Shown here one piece after another: positions 20,634 through 29,572 of a stretch of 64,000 bases of DNA. The notes under the pieces were generated by a model. The model had not been told where the DNA came from and made no database searches. It worked only from the letters and a program-made list of their open reading frames with translations. Position 1 is the stretch's first letter. Every line of letters starts with the position of its first letter. The DNA is from Tardiphaga sp. (GTDB lineage Bacteria > Pseudomonadota > Alphaproteobacteria > Rhizobiales > Xanthobacteraceae), in contig JASBVG010000068.1 in assembly GCA_030147505.1 (NCBI GenBank), forward strand, positions 44,117 to 108,116. Reading direction: 5' to 3'. A program made the position numbers and the translations under genes.

Positions 20634-21554
20634 TTACTTCCTCACCAGGCTGACGAAGATTTCTTCCAGCGAATTTTGCTGCGTATCGAGATCGGCGAAG
20701 CGGATGCCGTTTTCGCGCAGGTCGCCGAGCAGGCTGGTGATGCCGGTTCGCTCACTCTTTGTGTCGTAAGTGTAGACCAATTCCATGCCGTCATTGCCGA
20801 GTTCGAGATTGTAGGGCGCGAGCGAGGCCGGCACTGCGTCGATCTTGCTCTGCAGATGCAGCTTCAGGCGCTTCTTGCCGAATTGCTGCATCAGCTTGGC
20901 TTTTTCCTCGAGCAGGATGATCTCGCCTTTGTTGATGACGCCGACGCGGTCGGCCATCTCCTCGGCTTCCTCGATGTAATGCGTGGTGAGCAGCACCGTG
21001 ACGCCCTCGGCGCGCAGCTCGCGCACCACTTCCCACATGCCCTTGCGCAGCTCCACATCGACGCCCGCAGTGGGCTCGTCCAGGAACAGCACCTGCGGCT
21101 CATGCGACAGCGCTTTCGCGATCATCACGCGCCGCTTCATGCCGCCCGAGAGCTCCATGATCTTGTTGTCTTTCTTCTCCCACAGCGAGAGATCCTTGAG
21201 GATCTTCTCGATCAGTGCCGGGTTCTTCGGCTTGCCGAACAGGCCGCGGCTGAAGCTCACAGTCGCCCAGACGGTTTCGAAGGAATCCGTATGCAGCTCC
21301 TGCGGTACCAGTCCGATCAGCGAGCGCGCCGCGCGATATGACGTCTGCGTGTCATGGCCATCCACCGACACGGTGCCGGAGGTGGCATTGACGATGCCGC
21401 AGATGATGGAAATCAGCGTCGTCTTGCCGGCGCCATTGGGGCCGAGCAGGGCGAAGATCTCGCCGCGATTGATGTCGAGATCGATGCCCTTCAGCGCGGT
21501 AAAGCCGGAGGCATAGCTTTTGGTGAGGCCGGAAACGGAAATGATGGGTGACAT
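20634..21554 (-). CDS. ABC exporter ATP-binding subunit
   Basis: This cytoplasmic ATPase powers the adjacent ABC-2 permease. It shows Walker [10 protein letters not shown], the signature LSGGMKRRV, Walker [13 protein letters not shown] and the H-loop THYIEEAEE. At 306 residues it has a C-terminal extension typical of CcmA/YadG-like exporters. The pair is followed by a bidirectional terminator, defining a two-gene operon. Confidence 0.92.
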   Translation of the reverse strand: MSPIISVSGLTKSYASGFTALKGIDLDINRGEIFALLGPNGAGKTTLISIICGIVNATSGTVSVDGHDTQTSYRAARSLIGLVPQELHTDSFETVWATVSFSRGLFGKPKNPALIEKILKDLSLWEKKDNKIMELSGGMKRRVMIAKALSHEPQVLFLDEPTAGVDVELRKGMWEVVRELRAEGVTVLLTTHYIEEAEEMADRVGVINKGEIILLEEKAKLMQQFGKKRLKLHLQSKIDAVPASLAPYNLELGNDGMELVYTYDTKSERTGITSLLGDLRENGIRFADLDTQQNSLEEIFVSLVRK

Positions 21555-21654
21555 GCAGGCAATCTGGCGCGGAGGCAGCGGGAACTGTGCGGCGGGATGA
21601 CACAGATAGGAACGCGCCTGCTCCGCTGCAATCGCCGCAGAGAAGATTTTACTG

Positions 21655-21936
21655 CTAGTTTACCGGTTCATATTCGATCTCGGCGATCGTTGCCCCATCC
21701 GCGGCATCCGCAAAGGCCGGGTCGGCGCTCAACTCGTCGATCGTCCGCGACTTCGGTAGCGTGGTCGAGCCGTCGGCATTGACCCAGTTCTCGGCGACGT
21801 CTTCCAGTGTCTCGACGGCTTCATCGATGGCTTCGTCCAGCGTGTCGCCGGAGGTGGCGAGGCCGGGGAGGTCGGGGAAGGTGACGCGAAAGCATCCTTC
21901 CGCATCCTTTCGGATCACAGCGAGATAGACCGGCAT
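21655..21936 (-). CDS. Orphan HicB-like antitoxin-family protein
   Basis: The 93-residue product has the HicB-like fold sequence [30 protein letters not shown]. It ends without a recognisable DNA-binding domain. The gene starts 2 bp after the uvrD stop on the same strand, so it is probably read from the uvrD transcript. No hicA-sized toxin ORF lies on either side (about 100 bp of empty sequence downstream). It is therefore either an orphan or a non-toxin-antitoxin member of the family. Confidence 0.8.
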   Translation of the reverse strand: MPVYLAVIRKDAEGCFRVTFPDLPGLATSGDTLDEAIDEAVETLEDVAENWVNADGSTTLPKSRTIDELSADPAFADAADGATIAEIEYEPVN

Positions 21937-21938
21937 GA

Positions 21939-24398
21939 TCAGGCCCGCTCCACGAAACTGTCGACGACCTTTTTCTCGCCGGCCTTGTCGAATTCGATGG
22001 TCAGCTTGTTGCCATCGATTTTGGTGACATGGCCGTAGCCGAATTTCTGATGGAAGACACGGTCGTCCAATGAGAAGTCGGATTCGGTGCCGGTGGATTT
22101 CGCCACCAGCTCGCCTTCGATCACCATCGGCCGCTTGCGCGACGAACCGCCACCACCGAAGGATGAGAAGGGCGACTGGTTCTCGTTGAAACCGCCACCG
22201 CCGCTGCGGCCGCGCTGCTGCTGCGCGCGCTGCCAGCCTGGCGTCGAATAGCTGGACCCGAAGGCTTCGAGATTGTCGAAACGCGACGAGCCGTAACCGC
22301 CGGCGCCGCCCCAGCCGGAGCCGCCTTTGGATTCCGTGATCTCCACATTCGCCGCCGGCAGCTCATCGAGGAAGCGCGACGGGATCGTCGTGCTCCAGGT
22401 GCCGTGAATGCGGCGGTTGGTGGCGAAATAGAGCTTTGCGCGCTTGCGGGCGCGCGTGATGCCCACATGGGCGAGGCGGCGTTCTTCCTCGAGGCCCGCG
22501 CGGCCCTGTTCATCCAGAGCGCGCTGATGCGGGAACAGGCCTTCCTCCCAGCCGGGCAGGAACACATTGTCGAATTCGAGACCCTTGGCCGAATGCAGCG
22601 TCATGACCGACACGGCGTCTTCATCCGCTGCGCCTTCGCGGTCCATCACCAGCGAGATGTGTTCGAGGAAGCCCTGCAGGTTCTCGAATTCCTCCATGGA
22701 GCGCACCAGCTCCTTGAGGTTTTCGAGCCGGCCGGCGGCATCGGCTGAACGGTCCTTCTGCCACATCTCGGTATAGCCGCTCTCGTCGAGCACGATTTCG
22801 GCGAGGCGCGTATGCGGCTCCACCTCCATCTGCTTGCGCCAGCGCTCGAAGCTCAGCATCAGGTCGCGTAGCGAGCCGCGCGCCTTCGGCTTCATCTCGT
22901 CGGTCTCGATCACCTGCCGCGCAGCTTCGGAAAGCGGAATGCGGCGGCGGCGCGCATGATCATGCAGCATCTGCACGGTGGCATCGCCAAGGCCACGCTT
23001 CGGCACATTGACGATGCGTTCGAAAGCGAGATCGTCGGCCGGCGAGTTGATCACGCGCAGATAGGCAAGGGCATCGCGGATTTCCGCACGCTCATAGAAG
23101 CGCGGCCCGCCGATCACGCGATAAGGCAGGCCCAAGGTCACGAACCGGTCTTCGAATTCGCGCATCTGGAACGAGGCGCGCACCAGGATCGCGATGTCGT
23201 TGAGCTTGTGGCCTTCGCGCTGCAGCTGCTCGATCTCCTCGCCGATGCCGCGGGCTTCCTCCTCGGAATCCCATGCGCCGGTGACGGTGACCTTCTCGCC
23301 GTCCTCATCCTCGGTGCGCAGCGTCTTGCCGAGCCGGCCTTCGTTATGCGCGATCAGATGTGAGGCGGCAGCGAGGATATGGCCCGTCGAGCGATAATTG
23401 CGCTCCAGCCGGATCACCTTGGCGCCGGGAAAGTCGTGCTCGAAACGCAGGATGTTGTCCACCTCGGCGCCACGCCAGCCGTAGATCGACTGGTCGTCAT
23501 CGCCCACGCAGCAGATGTTGCGTGTGGCTGCGGTTTGCGTGGCGATCGCATTGTCCTCGCCCGGTGCCGGCGCGCGCGCGGCGCCCTGCGAGAGCAGCCG
23601 CAGCCACAGATACTGCGCGACATTCGTGTCCTGATACTCGTCCACCAGGATGTATTTGAAACGCGCCTGATAGGATTTCAGCACATCCGGCTGTTCACGG
23701 AACAGGCGGATACATTCGAGCAAGAGGTCACCGAAATCGGCGGCGTTGAGTGTCTTCAGCCGCTCCTGATAATCCTTGTAGAGCTTGCCGCCCTTGCCAT
23801 TGCCGAACACCGCGGCTTCACCTGCCGGCACCTGCGCCGGCGTGAGGCCGCGATTCTTCCAGCCGTCGATCAGGCCCGCAAGCATGCGCGCCGGCCAGCG
23901 CTTGTCATCGATGTTCTCGGCGGACAAAAGCTGCTTGAGCAGGCGGATCTGGTCGTCGGTGTCGAGCACCGTGAAATTCGACTTGAGCTGCACCAGCTCC
24001 GCATGGCTGCGCAGGATGCGCCCGCCGATGGAGTGGAAGGTGCCGAGCCACGGCATGCCCTCGACCGCCTGGCCGAGCATGATGCCGAGACGGTGCTTCA
24101 TCTCGCGTGCGGCCTTGTTGGTGAAGGTCACCGACAGGATTTCGCCCGGCCGTGCGCGGCCGGTGGACAGGATATGCGCGATGCGCGAGGTCAGCACCTT
24201 GGTCTTGCCAGTGCCTGCGCCGGCGAGCACGAGCACGGGCCCGTCGAGCGTCTCGACGGCGTCGCGCTGCTCTGGATTGAGATTGTTCAGGTAGGACGGC
24301 GCGGGTGCGGCGGCGGCCCGGGCGCGCGCAGCAATGCCGCCCGCCGCGGGCTGATAGGCGGGGAGGTCGTTGGCGGGCATCTTGCGAGCGTCGGTCAT
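21939..24398 (-). CDS. uvrD: DNA helicase II (UvrD/PcrA)
   Basis: UvrD is a superfamily 1A 3'-5' helicase for nucleotide excision and mismatch repair. Walker A reads LVLAGAGTGKTKVLTSR. Later motifs include ILVDEYQDTN (motif II), CCVGDDDQSIYGWRGA (III) and VMTLHSAKGLEFDNVFLPGWEEG (V). The C-terminus carries a glycine-rich linker and the small domain that binds RNA polymerase in relatives. The start is uncertain: ATG codons at 24398, 24410 and 24470 are in frame. 24398 is used, giving about 819 residues. Confidence 0.95.
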   Translation of the reverse strand: MTDARKMPANDLPAYQPAAGGIAARARAAAAPAPSYLNNLNPEQRDAVETLDGPVLVLAGAGTGKTKVLTSRIAHILSTGRARPGEILSVTFTNKAAREMKHRLGIMLGQAVEGMPWLGTFHSIGGRILRSHAELVQLKSNFTVLDTDDQIRLLKQLLSAENIDDKRWPARMLAGLIDGWKNRGLTPAQVPAGEAAVFGNGKGGKLYKDYQERLKTLNAADFGDLLLECIRLFREQPDVLKSYQARFKYILVDEYQDTNVAQYLWLRLLSQGAARAPAPGEDNAIATQTAATRNICCVGDDDQSIYGWRGAEVDNILRFEHDFPGAKVIRLERNYRSTGHILAAASHLIAHNEGRLGKTLRTEDEDGEKVTVTGAWDSEEEARGIGEEIEQLQREGHKLNDIAILVRASFQMREFEDRFVTLGLPYRVIGGPRFYERAEIRDALAYLRVINSPADDLAFERIVNVPKRGLGDATVQMLHDHARRRRIPLSEAARQVIETDEMKPKARGSLRDLMLSFERWRKQMEVEPHTRLAEIVLDESGYTEMWQKDRSADAAGRLENLKELVRSMEEFENLQGFLEHISLVMDREGAADEDAVSVMTLHSAKGLEFDNVFLPGWEEGLFPHQRALDEQGRAGLEEERRLAHVGITRARKRAKLYFATNRRIHGTWSTTIPSRFLDELPAANVEITESKGGSGWGGAGGYGSSRFDNLEAFGSSYSTPGWQRAQQQRGRSGGGGFNENQSPFSSFGGGGSSRKRPMVIEGELVAKSTGTESDFSLDDRVFHQKFGYGHVTKIDGNKLTIEFDKAGEKKVVDSFVERA

Positions 24399-24661
24399 GC
24401 GAATCGTCATCCGCCCACACTGGCACGGTGGGCCTCGAAAGGGAGCCTTGTTAACAGGGATCGGGCTCATATAGGGGCAAGGGAGGGGCTGCGGTAGAGT
24501 TTTCCCCGCATGAGACCGTCCCGCGCGTTACGCATTCGGCTACCGTGCGCATCCGACAGCCTTGACTTGGCGCCCCGATCGGCTAGGCAACAGGCGCGCG
24601 GGACGACCCGCGCCTGCGAAGACCATTCCGGGACGGCCCGGCCCATTCAGAGGGGCCGGCG

Positions 24662-25411
24662 ATGGCCGATCCGATCCAGCAATTCGACATCAAGCCTCTC
24701 ATCCGCCTCGGCAATATCGCCGGGCACGAGATCGTCTTCACGAACTCATCCGCTTTCATGCTGCTGGTGGCGGCCCTGGCCGCCGGCTTCGTCCTGTTCG
24801 GTAGCCGGAACCGGGCGCTGGTTCCCGGCCGCTGGCAATCGCTGGTCGAACTGCAGCACGAATTCGTCCTGAAGACACTGCGTGACATCACCGGAGACCA
24901 CGGACTGCGGTTTTTCCCCCTGGTGTTCTCGCTATTCGTCTTCATCCTGTTCGCCAATCTCATCGGCATGCTGCCTTATTCGTTCACGGTCACCAGCCAT
25001 CTGATCGTGACCTTCGCGATGGCCGCTCTGGTCTTCGCCGTCGTCACGATCTACGGGCTCGCGAAGCATGGTCTGTGTTTCTTCCGCCTGTTCATGCCGT
25101 CGGACGTGCCGCTGGCGCTTGCGCCGTTCATCGTGCCGATTGAGATCATTTCCTATCTGTCGCGCCCGGTCAGTCATTCGGTGCGCCTGTTCGCTGTCAT
25201 GCTCGGCGGCCACATCACACTGAAGGTCTTTGCGGGCTTCGTCGTCAGCCTGTCCGGCATCGGCGCCATCGGCGTCGCTGCAGCGATCCTGCCTCTGCTG
25301 ATGACGGTAGCGATCACGGCGCTGGAAATCCTGATGGCCTTCATTCAGGCCTATGTCTTCACGATGCTGACCTGCATGTACTTGAATGACGCGCTGCATC
25401 CGGGCCATTGA
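24662..25411 (+). CDS. atpB: F0F1 ATP synthase subunit a, divergent stand-alone copy
   Basis: Subunit a forms the proton half-channels against the c-ring. The 249-residue protein keeps the essential Arg (SHSVRLF) and the Gln in helix 5 (AFIQAYVF). The usually invariant Asn after it is replaced by Val ([10 protein letters not shown] instead of RLFANMLAGH). No atpE, atpF or atpI is adjacent, since uvrD lies upstream and sugE downstream. A normal atpB-atpE-atpF locus probably exists elsewhere, so this looks like a divergent paralogue. Family membership is clear, but its activity is not. Confidence 0.85.
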   Translation: MADPIQQFDIKPLIRLGNIAGHEIVFTNSSAFMLLVAALAAGFVLFGSRNRALVPGRWQSLVELQHEFVLKTLRDITGDHGLRFFPLVFSLFVFILFANLIGMLPYSFTVTSHLIVTFAMAALVFAVVTIYGLAKHGLCFFRLFMPSDVPLALAPFIVPIEIISYLSRPVSHSVRLFAVMLGGHITLKVFAGFVVSLSGIGAIGVAAAILPLLMTVAITALEILMAFIQAYVFTMLTCMYLNDALHPGH

Positions 25412-25435
25412 TCGTCCGTCAGCGATATAAAAGCC

Positions 25436-25481
25436 GAAGGGGACGACCTTTTCGGGTTTTCCAAAGTCCAGGACGGCCTGG
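25436..25481 (+). promoter_or_regulatory. Guanidine-II (mini-ykkC) riboswitch
   Basis: Two hairpins with ACGR loops lie directly upstream of the SugE-type exporter: GAAGGGG-ACGA-CCTTTTC (25436-25453) and CCAGG-ACGG-CCTGG (25468-25481), joined by 14 nt. This is the defining structure of the guanidine-II class, which binds two guanidinium ions and usually exposes the ribosome binding site of gdx/sugE genes. The GGAG site follows 7 nt after the second stem. The match of structure, loop sequence and gene context makes this a firm call. Confidence 0.92.
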
Positions 25482-25501
25482 CTAAATGGAGATTCATCAT
25501 T

Positions 25502-25822
25502 ATGGCTTGGGTTTATCTGTTCATCGCAGGAGTGCTCGAAATCGGCTGGGCCTATTCGATGAAGAAGTCGGATGGCTTCACCATCCTCGTGCCGAGCGTC
25601 ATCACCATTGTGGCGATGATTGCCAGCTTCGCATTGCTCTCCATCGCCATGAAGACCCTGCCGTTGGGAACGGCCTATACGATCTGGACCGGTATCGGCG
25701 CCGTCGGCGCGTTCGTGGTTGGCATCACCGTACTCGGTGAATCCGCCAATGCGATGCGTCTCCTGGCAGGTACGCTGATCGTCGCCGGCATCGTGATGAT
25801 GAAGCTGTCCACGGCCGACTAG
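25502..25822 (+). CDS. sugE: Guanidinium exporter Gdx/SugE (SMR family)
   Basis: This small multidrug-resistance transporter has four transmembrane helices in 106 residues. It has the membrane Glu in [12 protein letters not shown] and the Gdx-type sequence [15 protein letters not shown]. Proteins of this subtype export guanidinium in exchange for protons. The upstream guanidine-II riboswitch supports that role over general drug efflux. It is likely induced by guanidine. Confidence 0.92.
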   Translation: MAWVYLFIAGVLEIGWAYSMKKSDGFTILVPSVITIVAMIASFALLSIAMKTLPLGTAYTIWTGIGAVGAFVVGITVLGESANAMRLLAGTLIVAGIVMMKLSTAD

Positions 25823-25834
25823 GCCTTGATCTTT

Positions 25835-25884
25835 CGTGTCCCGGACGCGAAGCAGCGCAAGCGCACAGCATTGCGCACGGGACA
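25835..25884. repeat. Nested palindromic intergenic repeat
   Basis: GTGTCCCG/CGGGACAC (25835-25842 and 25877-25884) encloses a second pair, GCGCAA/TTGCGC. It is a third type of intergenic palindrome in the window. It follows the sugE stop and may help end that transcript. Confidence 0.7.
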
Positions 25885-26033
25885 CAGCGACGTTAACCCT
25901 CTCATTTCCGTGATGATCGCCGGTATTTCACCCGGAACTTTCACTTGACACGCGGCTTGTCTTGACATCCAGCGCGACGTCAGAACTCGCGCAGTGAAAG
26001 ACCAATCGAACAACCGTAACTGAGGTACGTGTC

Positions 26034-26210
26034 ATGCTGAGCTGGGTCGTTACATTCCTCGTTATCGCGCTGATCGCCGGTGTTCTCGGCTTCGGCGGCG
26101 TCGCTGGCGCTTCGGTCGAAATCGCCAAGGCGATCTTCTTTATCGCCGTCGTCCTGTTCCTGATCTCGGCCGTCGTTGGCCTCGTCCGCGGTCGCGGTAA
26201 CAGTCTCTAA
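26034..26210 (+). CDS. DUF1328 (YtjA-like) small membrane protein
   Basis: This 58-residue ORF is shorter than the track cut-off. It translates as two hydrophobic helices, [20 protein letters not shown] and [20 protein letters not shown], separated by a Gly/Ala turn, with a basic C-terminus (LVRGRG). That is the DUF1328 pattern. Two TTGACA hexamers lie 80-90 bp upstream and may be part of its promoter. The role is unknown; relatives are often stress-associated. Confidence 0.85.
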   Translation: MLSWVVTFLVIALIAGVLGFGGVAGASVEIAKAIFFIAVVLFLISAVVGLVRGRGNSL

Positions 26211-26257
26211 CGCATTGGCGATAGTCGATAGGACTCTCAGGGTGGAGCATCCAGTAA

Positions 26258-27202
26258 TCAGGCTGGATCGCTTCGCCCTGTTCCGTTTGGAGCTCGCGTA
26301 GCTCCCTCGATTATCCGTTTCGTCGTTGCTTCTGCGCGCAGCCACTCCATCACCGTTTGCATGGCCACATGCGGCGTGCGGTCCGCTCGCCTTACGAGAT
26401 GATAAGTGTGGCCGGGAACGGCCGGGCCGAATGGCTGTACCAGCTGACCAGCAGTGAGTTCATCTCTCAGCAAAGCCAGACTCAGTAGCGCGATCCCCTG
26501 GCCGGCGACGGCGGCCTGGATGGCATGGCTTTCGTCTGAAAAACGAAGCTGCGGGCGCGAGGCCGACCATGGGAGGCCTGATGCAGCGAACCAGCTCTCC
26601 CACGTGGGATTCAGCGGATCTATGCGCCGCCACTGGAAATGAATGAGTGGGGCTTTGGTTAGATCCTGCTGCGTCACGATCCCAAGCCGCGGATTGACCA
26701 CCGGCGCAAAATCATCCGCAAACATGATGTCCGCTTCGAGTCCCGGATACGGCCCGCGGCCATAACGGATAGCAAGGTCGATGCCGTTCTCCGTGAGATC
26801 GACGGAATTGTCGGAAGCATGAAGCTGGAGGTCGATATCAGGATGAAGCGTCTGGAAACCTGAGACCCGTGGCACCAGCCATTTGGCCGTGAAGGCCGTC
26901 GTGGCCGAGATGGTCACCTGCGGGCGCCGCGTCTTCGGAGTAAGGCGTTCGATCGCGGTTTCGAAGGCGTCGAACCCGTTGCGCAGCACCGGATAGAGTC
27001 CGGCGCCGGCTTCTGTCAGGACCACCTTGCGCACCTGCCGTTCAAACACGGGCAAGCCGATGTGGTCTTCGAGCGAGCGGATCTGATGGCTGACGGCCGT
27101 CGGGGTCACCGCCAGCTCGCTGGCGGCCAGCTTGAAGCTGCCATGCCGCGCCGCTGCCTCGAAGGCGCGCAAAGCGGACAGGGGCGGCAATCGGCGCATC
27201 AA
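26258..27202 (-). CDS. LysR-family transcriptional regulator (GcvA-like)
   Basis: The 314-residue protein has the N-terminal winged helix-turn-helix (LSALRAFEAAARHGSFKLAA and TPTAVSHQIRSLEDHIG). A periplasmic-binding-like effector domain follows. The GcvA-like features are the opening RRLPPLSALRAFEAAAR and the mid-domain GIDLAIRYGRGPYPG. It is transcribed divergently from the ridA-like/OYE pair across a 123-bp gap with two GATGAA/TTCATC palindromes, so it very likely regulates that pair and itself. Confidence 0.92.
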   Translation of the reverse strand: MMRRLPPLSALRAFEAAARHGSFKLAASELAVTPTAVSHQIRSLEDHIGLPVFERQVRKVVLTEAGAGLYPVLRNGFDAFETAIERLTPKTRRPQVTISATTAFTAKWLVPRVSGFQTLHPDIDLQLHASDNSVDLTENGIDLAIRYGRGPYPGLEADIMFADDFAPVVNPRLGIVTQQDLTKAPLIHFQWRRIDPLNPTWESWFAASGLPWSASRPQLRFSDESHAIQAAVAGQGIALLSLALLRDELTAGQLVQPFGPAVPGHTYHLVRRADRTPHVAMQTVMEWLRAEATTKRIIEGATRAPNGTGRSDPA

Positions 27203-27207
27203 GCCTC

Positions 27208-27305
27208 AGATGAAATGAATTCATCTAATGACTGATAATTCGGAGTTTGTCGAGGTTAATACAAGGAAATAGGTCTTCGTTGTCGATGAGATGAACTTAT
27301 TCATC
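27208..27305. promoter_or_regulatory. Two operator palindromes for the LysR regulator
   Basis: GATGAA-N5-TTCATC (27209-27225) sits at the lysR start, within the longer AGATGAA...TTCATCT. GATGAA-N4-TTCATC (27290-27305) sits just before ridA. The two sites share their half-sites and lie 81 bp apart in the divergent promoter region, as expected for a LysR recognition site and a second activation or repression site. Binding is inferred, not shown. Confidence 0.7.
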
Positions 27306-27325
27306 CATCAGAACGGAGATATCCG

Positions 27326-27721
27326 ATGCTGGAACGCGTTGTCACCCATCCCGACAATTACGAGCCCTACCTGCTGTCGCAAGGGATCAAGTTCGGCAAC
27401 CTGCTCTTCATCTCCGGCCAGGCTGGCGCCGGCGATGACGGCAAGATCGTCAGCGGTGGTTTCCGGGCGCAGGGCGAGCAGGCCTTCGCCAATCTTCGCA
27501 GGGCGCTGGAGGCCGGCGGTTCGAGCCTGAAGGACGTCATCAAGGTGACGATCTTCGTCACCGATATGGGCCATTTCTCCGAAGTCGTGGCGCTGCGCCG
27601 CAAGTTCTTCTCGGCGCCATATCCGGCCGACACCATCGCCGAAATCAAGGCGCTTTACGACCCCGCAGCCATGATCGAGATCGAGGCGATCGCTGCGATC
27701 AGCGCAAGCGGGGAGAAGTGA
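27326..27721 (+). CDS. RidA-family protein
   Basis: RidA/YjgF proteins hydrolyse reactive enamine/imine intermediates or act in specific catabolic steps. The 131-residue protein keeps the family outline: LLFISGQAGAGDDGKIVSGG, FANLRRALEAGGSSLKDVIKVTIFVTDM and YPADTIAEIKALYDPAAMIEIEAIA. The usual active-site Arg (motif R-x-C/A) is not evident, as the C-terminal motif reads MIEIEAIA. It therefore may be a non-deaminase subgroup. The OYE gene follows after one base. Confidence 0.85.
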   Translation: MLERVVTHPDNYEPYLLSQGIKFGNLLFISGQAGAGDDGKIVSGGFRAQGEQAFANLRRALEAGGSSLKDVIKVTIFVTDMGHFSEVVALRRKFFSAPYPADTIAEIKALYDPAAMIEIEAIAAISASGEK

Positions 27722-27722
27722 G

Positions 27723-28820
27723 ATGTCCGCATTCCCCGAGCTGTTTGCTCCGCTGACCATCGGCAGGCTGAGCTTGCCGAACCGCTTGGCCGTTGCGCCG
27801 ATGACTCGTGTCAGCGCGGAGTCCGATGGTCGTCCGCCCCGGCGCATGGTGGACTACTATTCATCGTTCGCCGCAGGCGGCTTCGGCCTTGTGATCACCG
27901 AGGGAATCTATACCGACAAGGCTTTTGCACAAGGCTATCTGTTTCAGCCTGGCCTCACCGATGCGCTCCAACGCGATGCATGGCGAAGCGTCGTCGATGC
28001 CGTGCATGAACGCGGCGGGCGTATCATTGCCCAACTAATGCATGCGGGCGCGCTGTCCCAAGGCAATCCGCATCGCAGCGGCGCCGTGGGTCCGTCAGCG
28101 GTTCGCCCGAAGGGGCAGCAGATGGCCTTCTATCGCGGCAGTGGCGAATATCCGCTGCCCTCGGCAATGTCCGCTTCGGATATCACCTATGCCAAGGAAG
28201 GTTTTATGCGGGCGGCGTTCTACGCCCGCGAGGCCGGCTTCGACGGTGTCGAGATCCACGGTGCGAACGGCTATCTGCTCGATCAGTTTCTGAGCGAGGG
28301 GATCAATCATCGCGATGATCTTTACGGCGGTACGGTCGAGAACAGGCTGCGCTTAACGCAGGAAGTGGTGCTAGCCGTGCGTGCGGTCGTCGGTCCGGAC
28401 ATCGTCGTTGGCGTCCGTGCTTCGCAGGGCAAGGTCAATGACTTCGTTCACAAGTGGCGTGGCGCGGAAGAGGCGGCGGCGATCTTCACTGTGCTCGGGC
28501 AGTTGCCGGTCGACTATATCCACACCACCGAATTCGAGGCGTGGAAGCCGGCCTTTGCCGAAGGGGAAAGTCTCGCGGCTTTTGCAAAGCGATATTCCGG
28601 CCGTCCCGTGATCGCCAATGGCTCGCTGCATGATCCGCAATCGGCCGCCGACATGATCGAGCGCGGGGAGGCCGATATCGTCTCGCTCGGGCGCGGTGCG
28701 CTCACACATGCGGATTGGCCGCTGCGGGTTCTCAGCAATGCGCCAATTGATGAGTTCGACCGAAACATCCTGTCGCCGCTTGCCGACCTGGCTAATCAGG
28801 ACAGGGTCCAGACAGGATAA
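27723..28820 (+). CDS. Old yellow enzyme family NADH:flavin oxidoreductase
   Basis: The 365-residue flavoprotein has the FMN barrel start LFAPLTIGRLSLPNRLAVAPMTR. It also has GFDGVEIHGANGYLLDQFLS with the substrate-binding HGAN. The phosphate-binding end is DIVSLGRGALTHADWP. Such enzymes reduce activated C=C bonds. Linkage with ridA and a divergent LysR suggests an inducible pathway for an electrophilic compound, but the substrate is unknown. Confidence 0.9.
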   Translation: MSAFPELFAPLTIGRLSLPNRLAVAPMTRVSAESDGRPPRRMVDYYSSFAAGGFGLVITEGIYTDKAFAQGYLFQPGLTDALQRDAWRSVVDAVHERGGRIIAQLMHAGALSQGNPHRSGAVGPSAVRPKGQQMAFYRGSGEYPLPSAMSASDITYAKEGFMRAAFYAREAGFDGVEIHGANGYLLDQFLSEGINHRDDLYGGTVENRLRLTQEVVLAVRAVVGPDIVVGVRASQGKVNDFVHKWRGAEEAAAIFTVLGQLPVDYIHTTEFEAWKPAFAEGESLAAFAKRYSGRPVIANGSLHDPQSAADMIERGEADIVSLGRGALTHADWPLRVLSNAPIDEFDRNILSPLADLANQDRVQTG

Positions 28821-28843
28821 TCGCCGTCATGGCGAGGGCCCTT

Positions 28844-28888
28844 GCGACGAAGCAATCCAGAAAGCCAGGAACTGGATTGCTTCGTCGC
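28844..28888. repeat. Perfect 17-bp palindromic repeat
   Basis: GCGACGAAGCAATCCAG and its exact complement are separated by 11 bp, just after the OYE gene. The preceding CGTCATGGCGAGG extends the match to the common CGTCATTGCGAGCGAAGCGAAGCAATCCAG repeat of this bacterial group. It may act as a terminator. Confidence 0.82.
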
Positions 28889-28948
28889 GGAATTCACCAT
28901 CGGGGCGGTGAAGCCGGATCGGGTAGCCTCTCGCAATGAGATGCTGCG

Positions 28949-29548
28949 TCAGGTCACGTAGGCAATCGGTTGCCTGCGCCGGATGCGATAGACCGAGGCT
29001 GGCGGGACGTTGAGCGCGGTTCGGCCGACGAGGCTTGCTTTTAGGCCCAGACGGTCAAGAATGGGCCGTGGAATCGGGCAGCCCATGCCATAGGTGAACT
29101 GATAGAATGTGCCGCCATCCTTCATATGGCGGAACGCGCCGTTCAGGATCGCCATCACCTTGCGCGGTGACATCGACAGCAGGGGAAGCCCGCTGACCAC
29201 GGCGCCGGCGGGAGCCATGAAGTGATTGTATTGCGCGAGCTGCGCGGCATCCATCCATAGGACGCGTGCATTCGGAAAGCGTTGCTGCAACAGCCGCATG
29301 AAATCCGAGCCATATTCGATGAGTAGTATGTCCACTTCTGCTACGCCGCGCTGAAGGATGGCCTTCGTAAAGACACCTGTGCCCGGTCCCAGTTCGATAA
29401 CCGGCCCATCGCCTGGTTTGATTTCACTGGTGATCAGGCGCGCCAAGGTTTGCCCGGATGGAGCGATGGCAGCCACGCGTCGCGGATTGGCGATCCAGGC
29501 GCGAAAGAAACCGACGAAATCGTTGCATGTGGATGTGGTGGCGCTCAT
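28949..29548 (-). CDS. PmtA-like phospholipid N-methyltransferase
   Basis: The 199-residue SAM-dependent methyltransferase has motif I VIELGPGTGVFTKAIL. It has the family-specific opening FFRAWIANPRRVAAIAPSGQTLA and ends with ALNVPPASVYRIRR. This pattern matches Rhizobiales PmtA, which methylates phosphatidylethanolamine towards phosphatidylcholine. Related KsgA-like enzymes share the fold, so the substrate remains inferred. It is a single gene between repeats and the SDR remnant. Confidence 0.78.
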   Translation of the reverse strand: MSATTSTCNDFVGFFRAWIANPRRVAAIAPSGQTLARLITSEIKPGDGPVIELGPGTGVFTKAILQRGVAEVDILLIEYGSDFMRLLQQRFPNARVLWMDAAQLAQYNHFMAPAGAVVSGLPLLSMSPRKVMAILNGAFRHMKDGGTFYQFTYGMGCPIPRPILDRLGLKASLVGRTALNVPPASVYRIRRRQPIAYVT

Positions 29549-29572
29549 GGCGTTGCCCTGTCTTTCGTGAAT

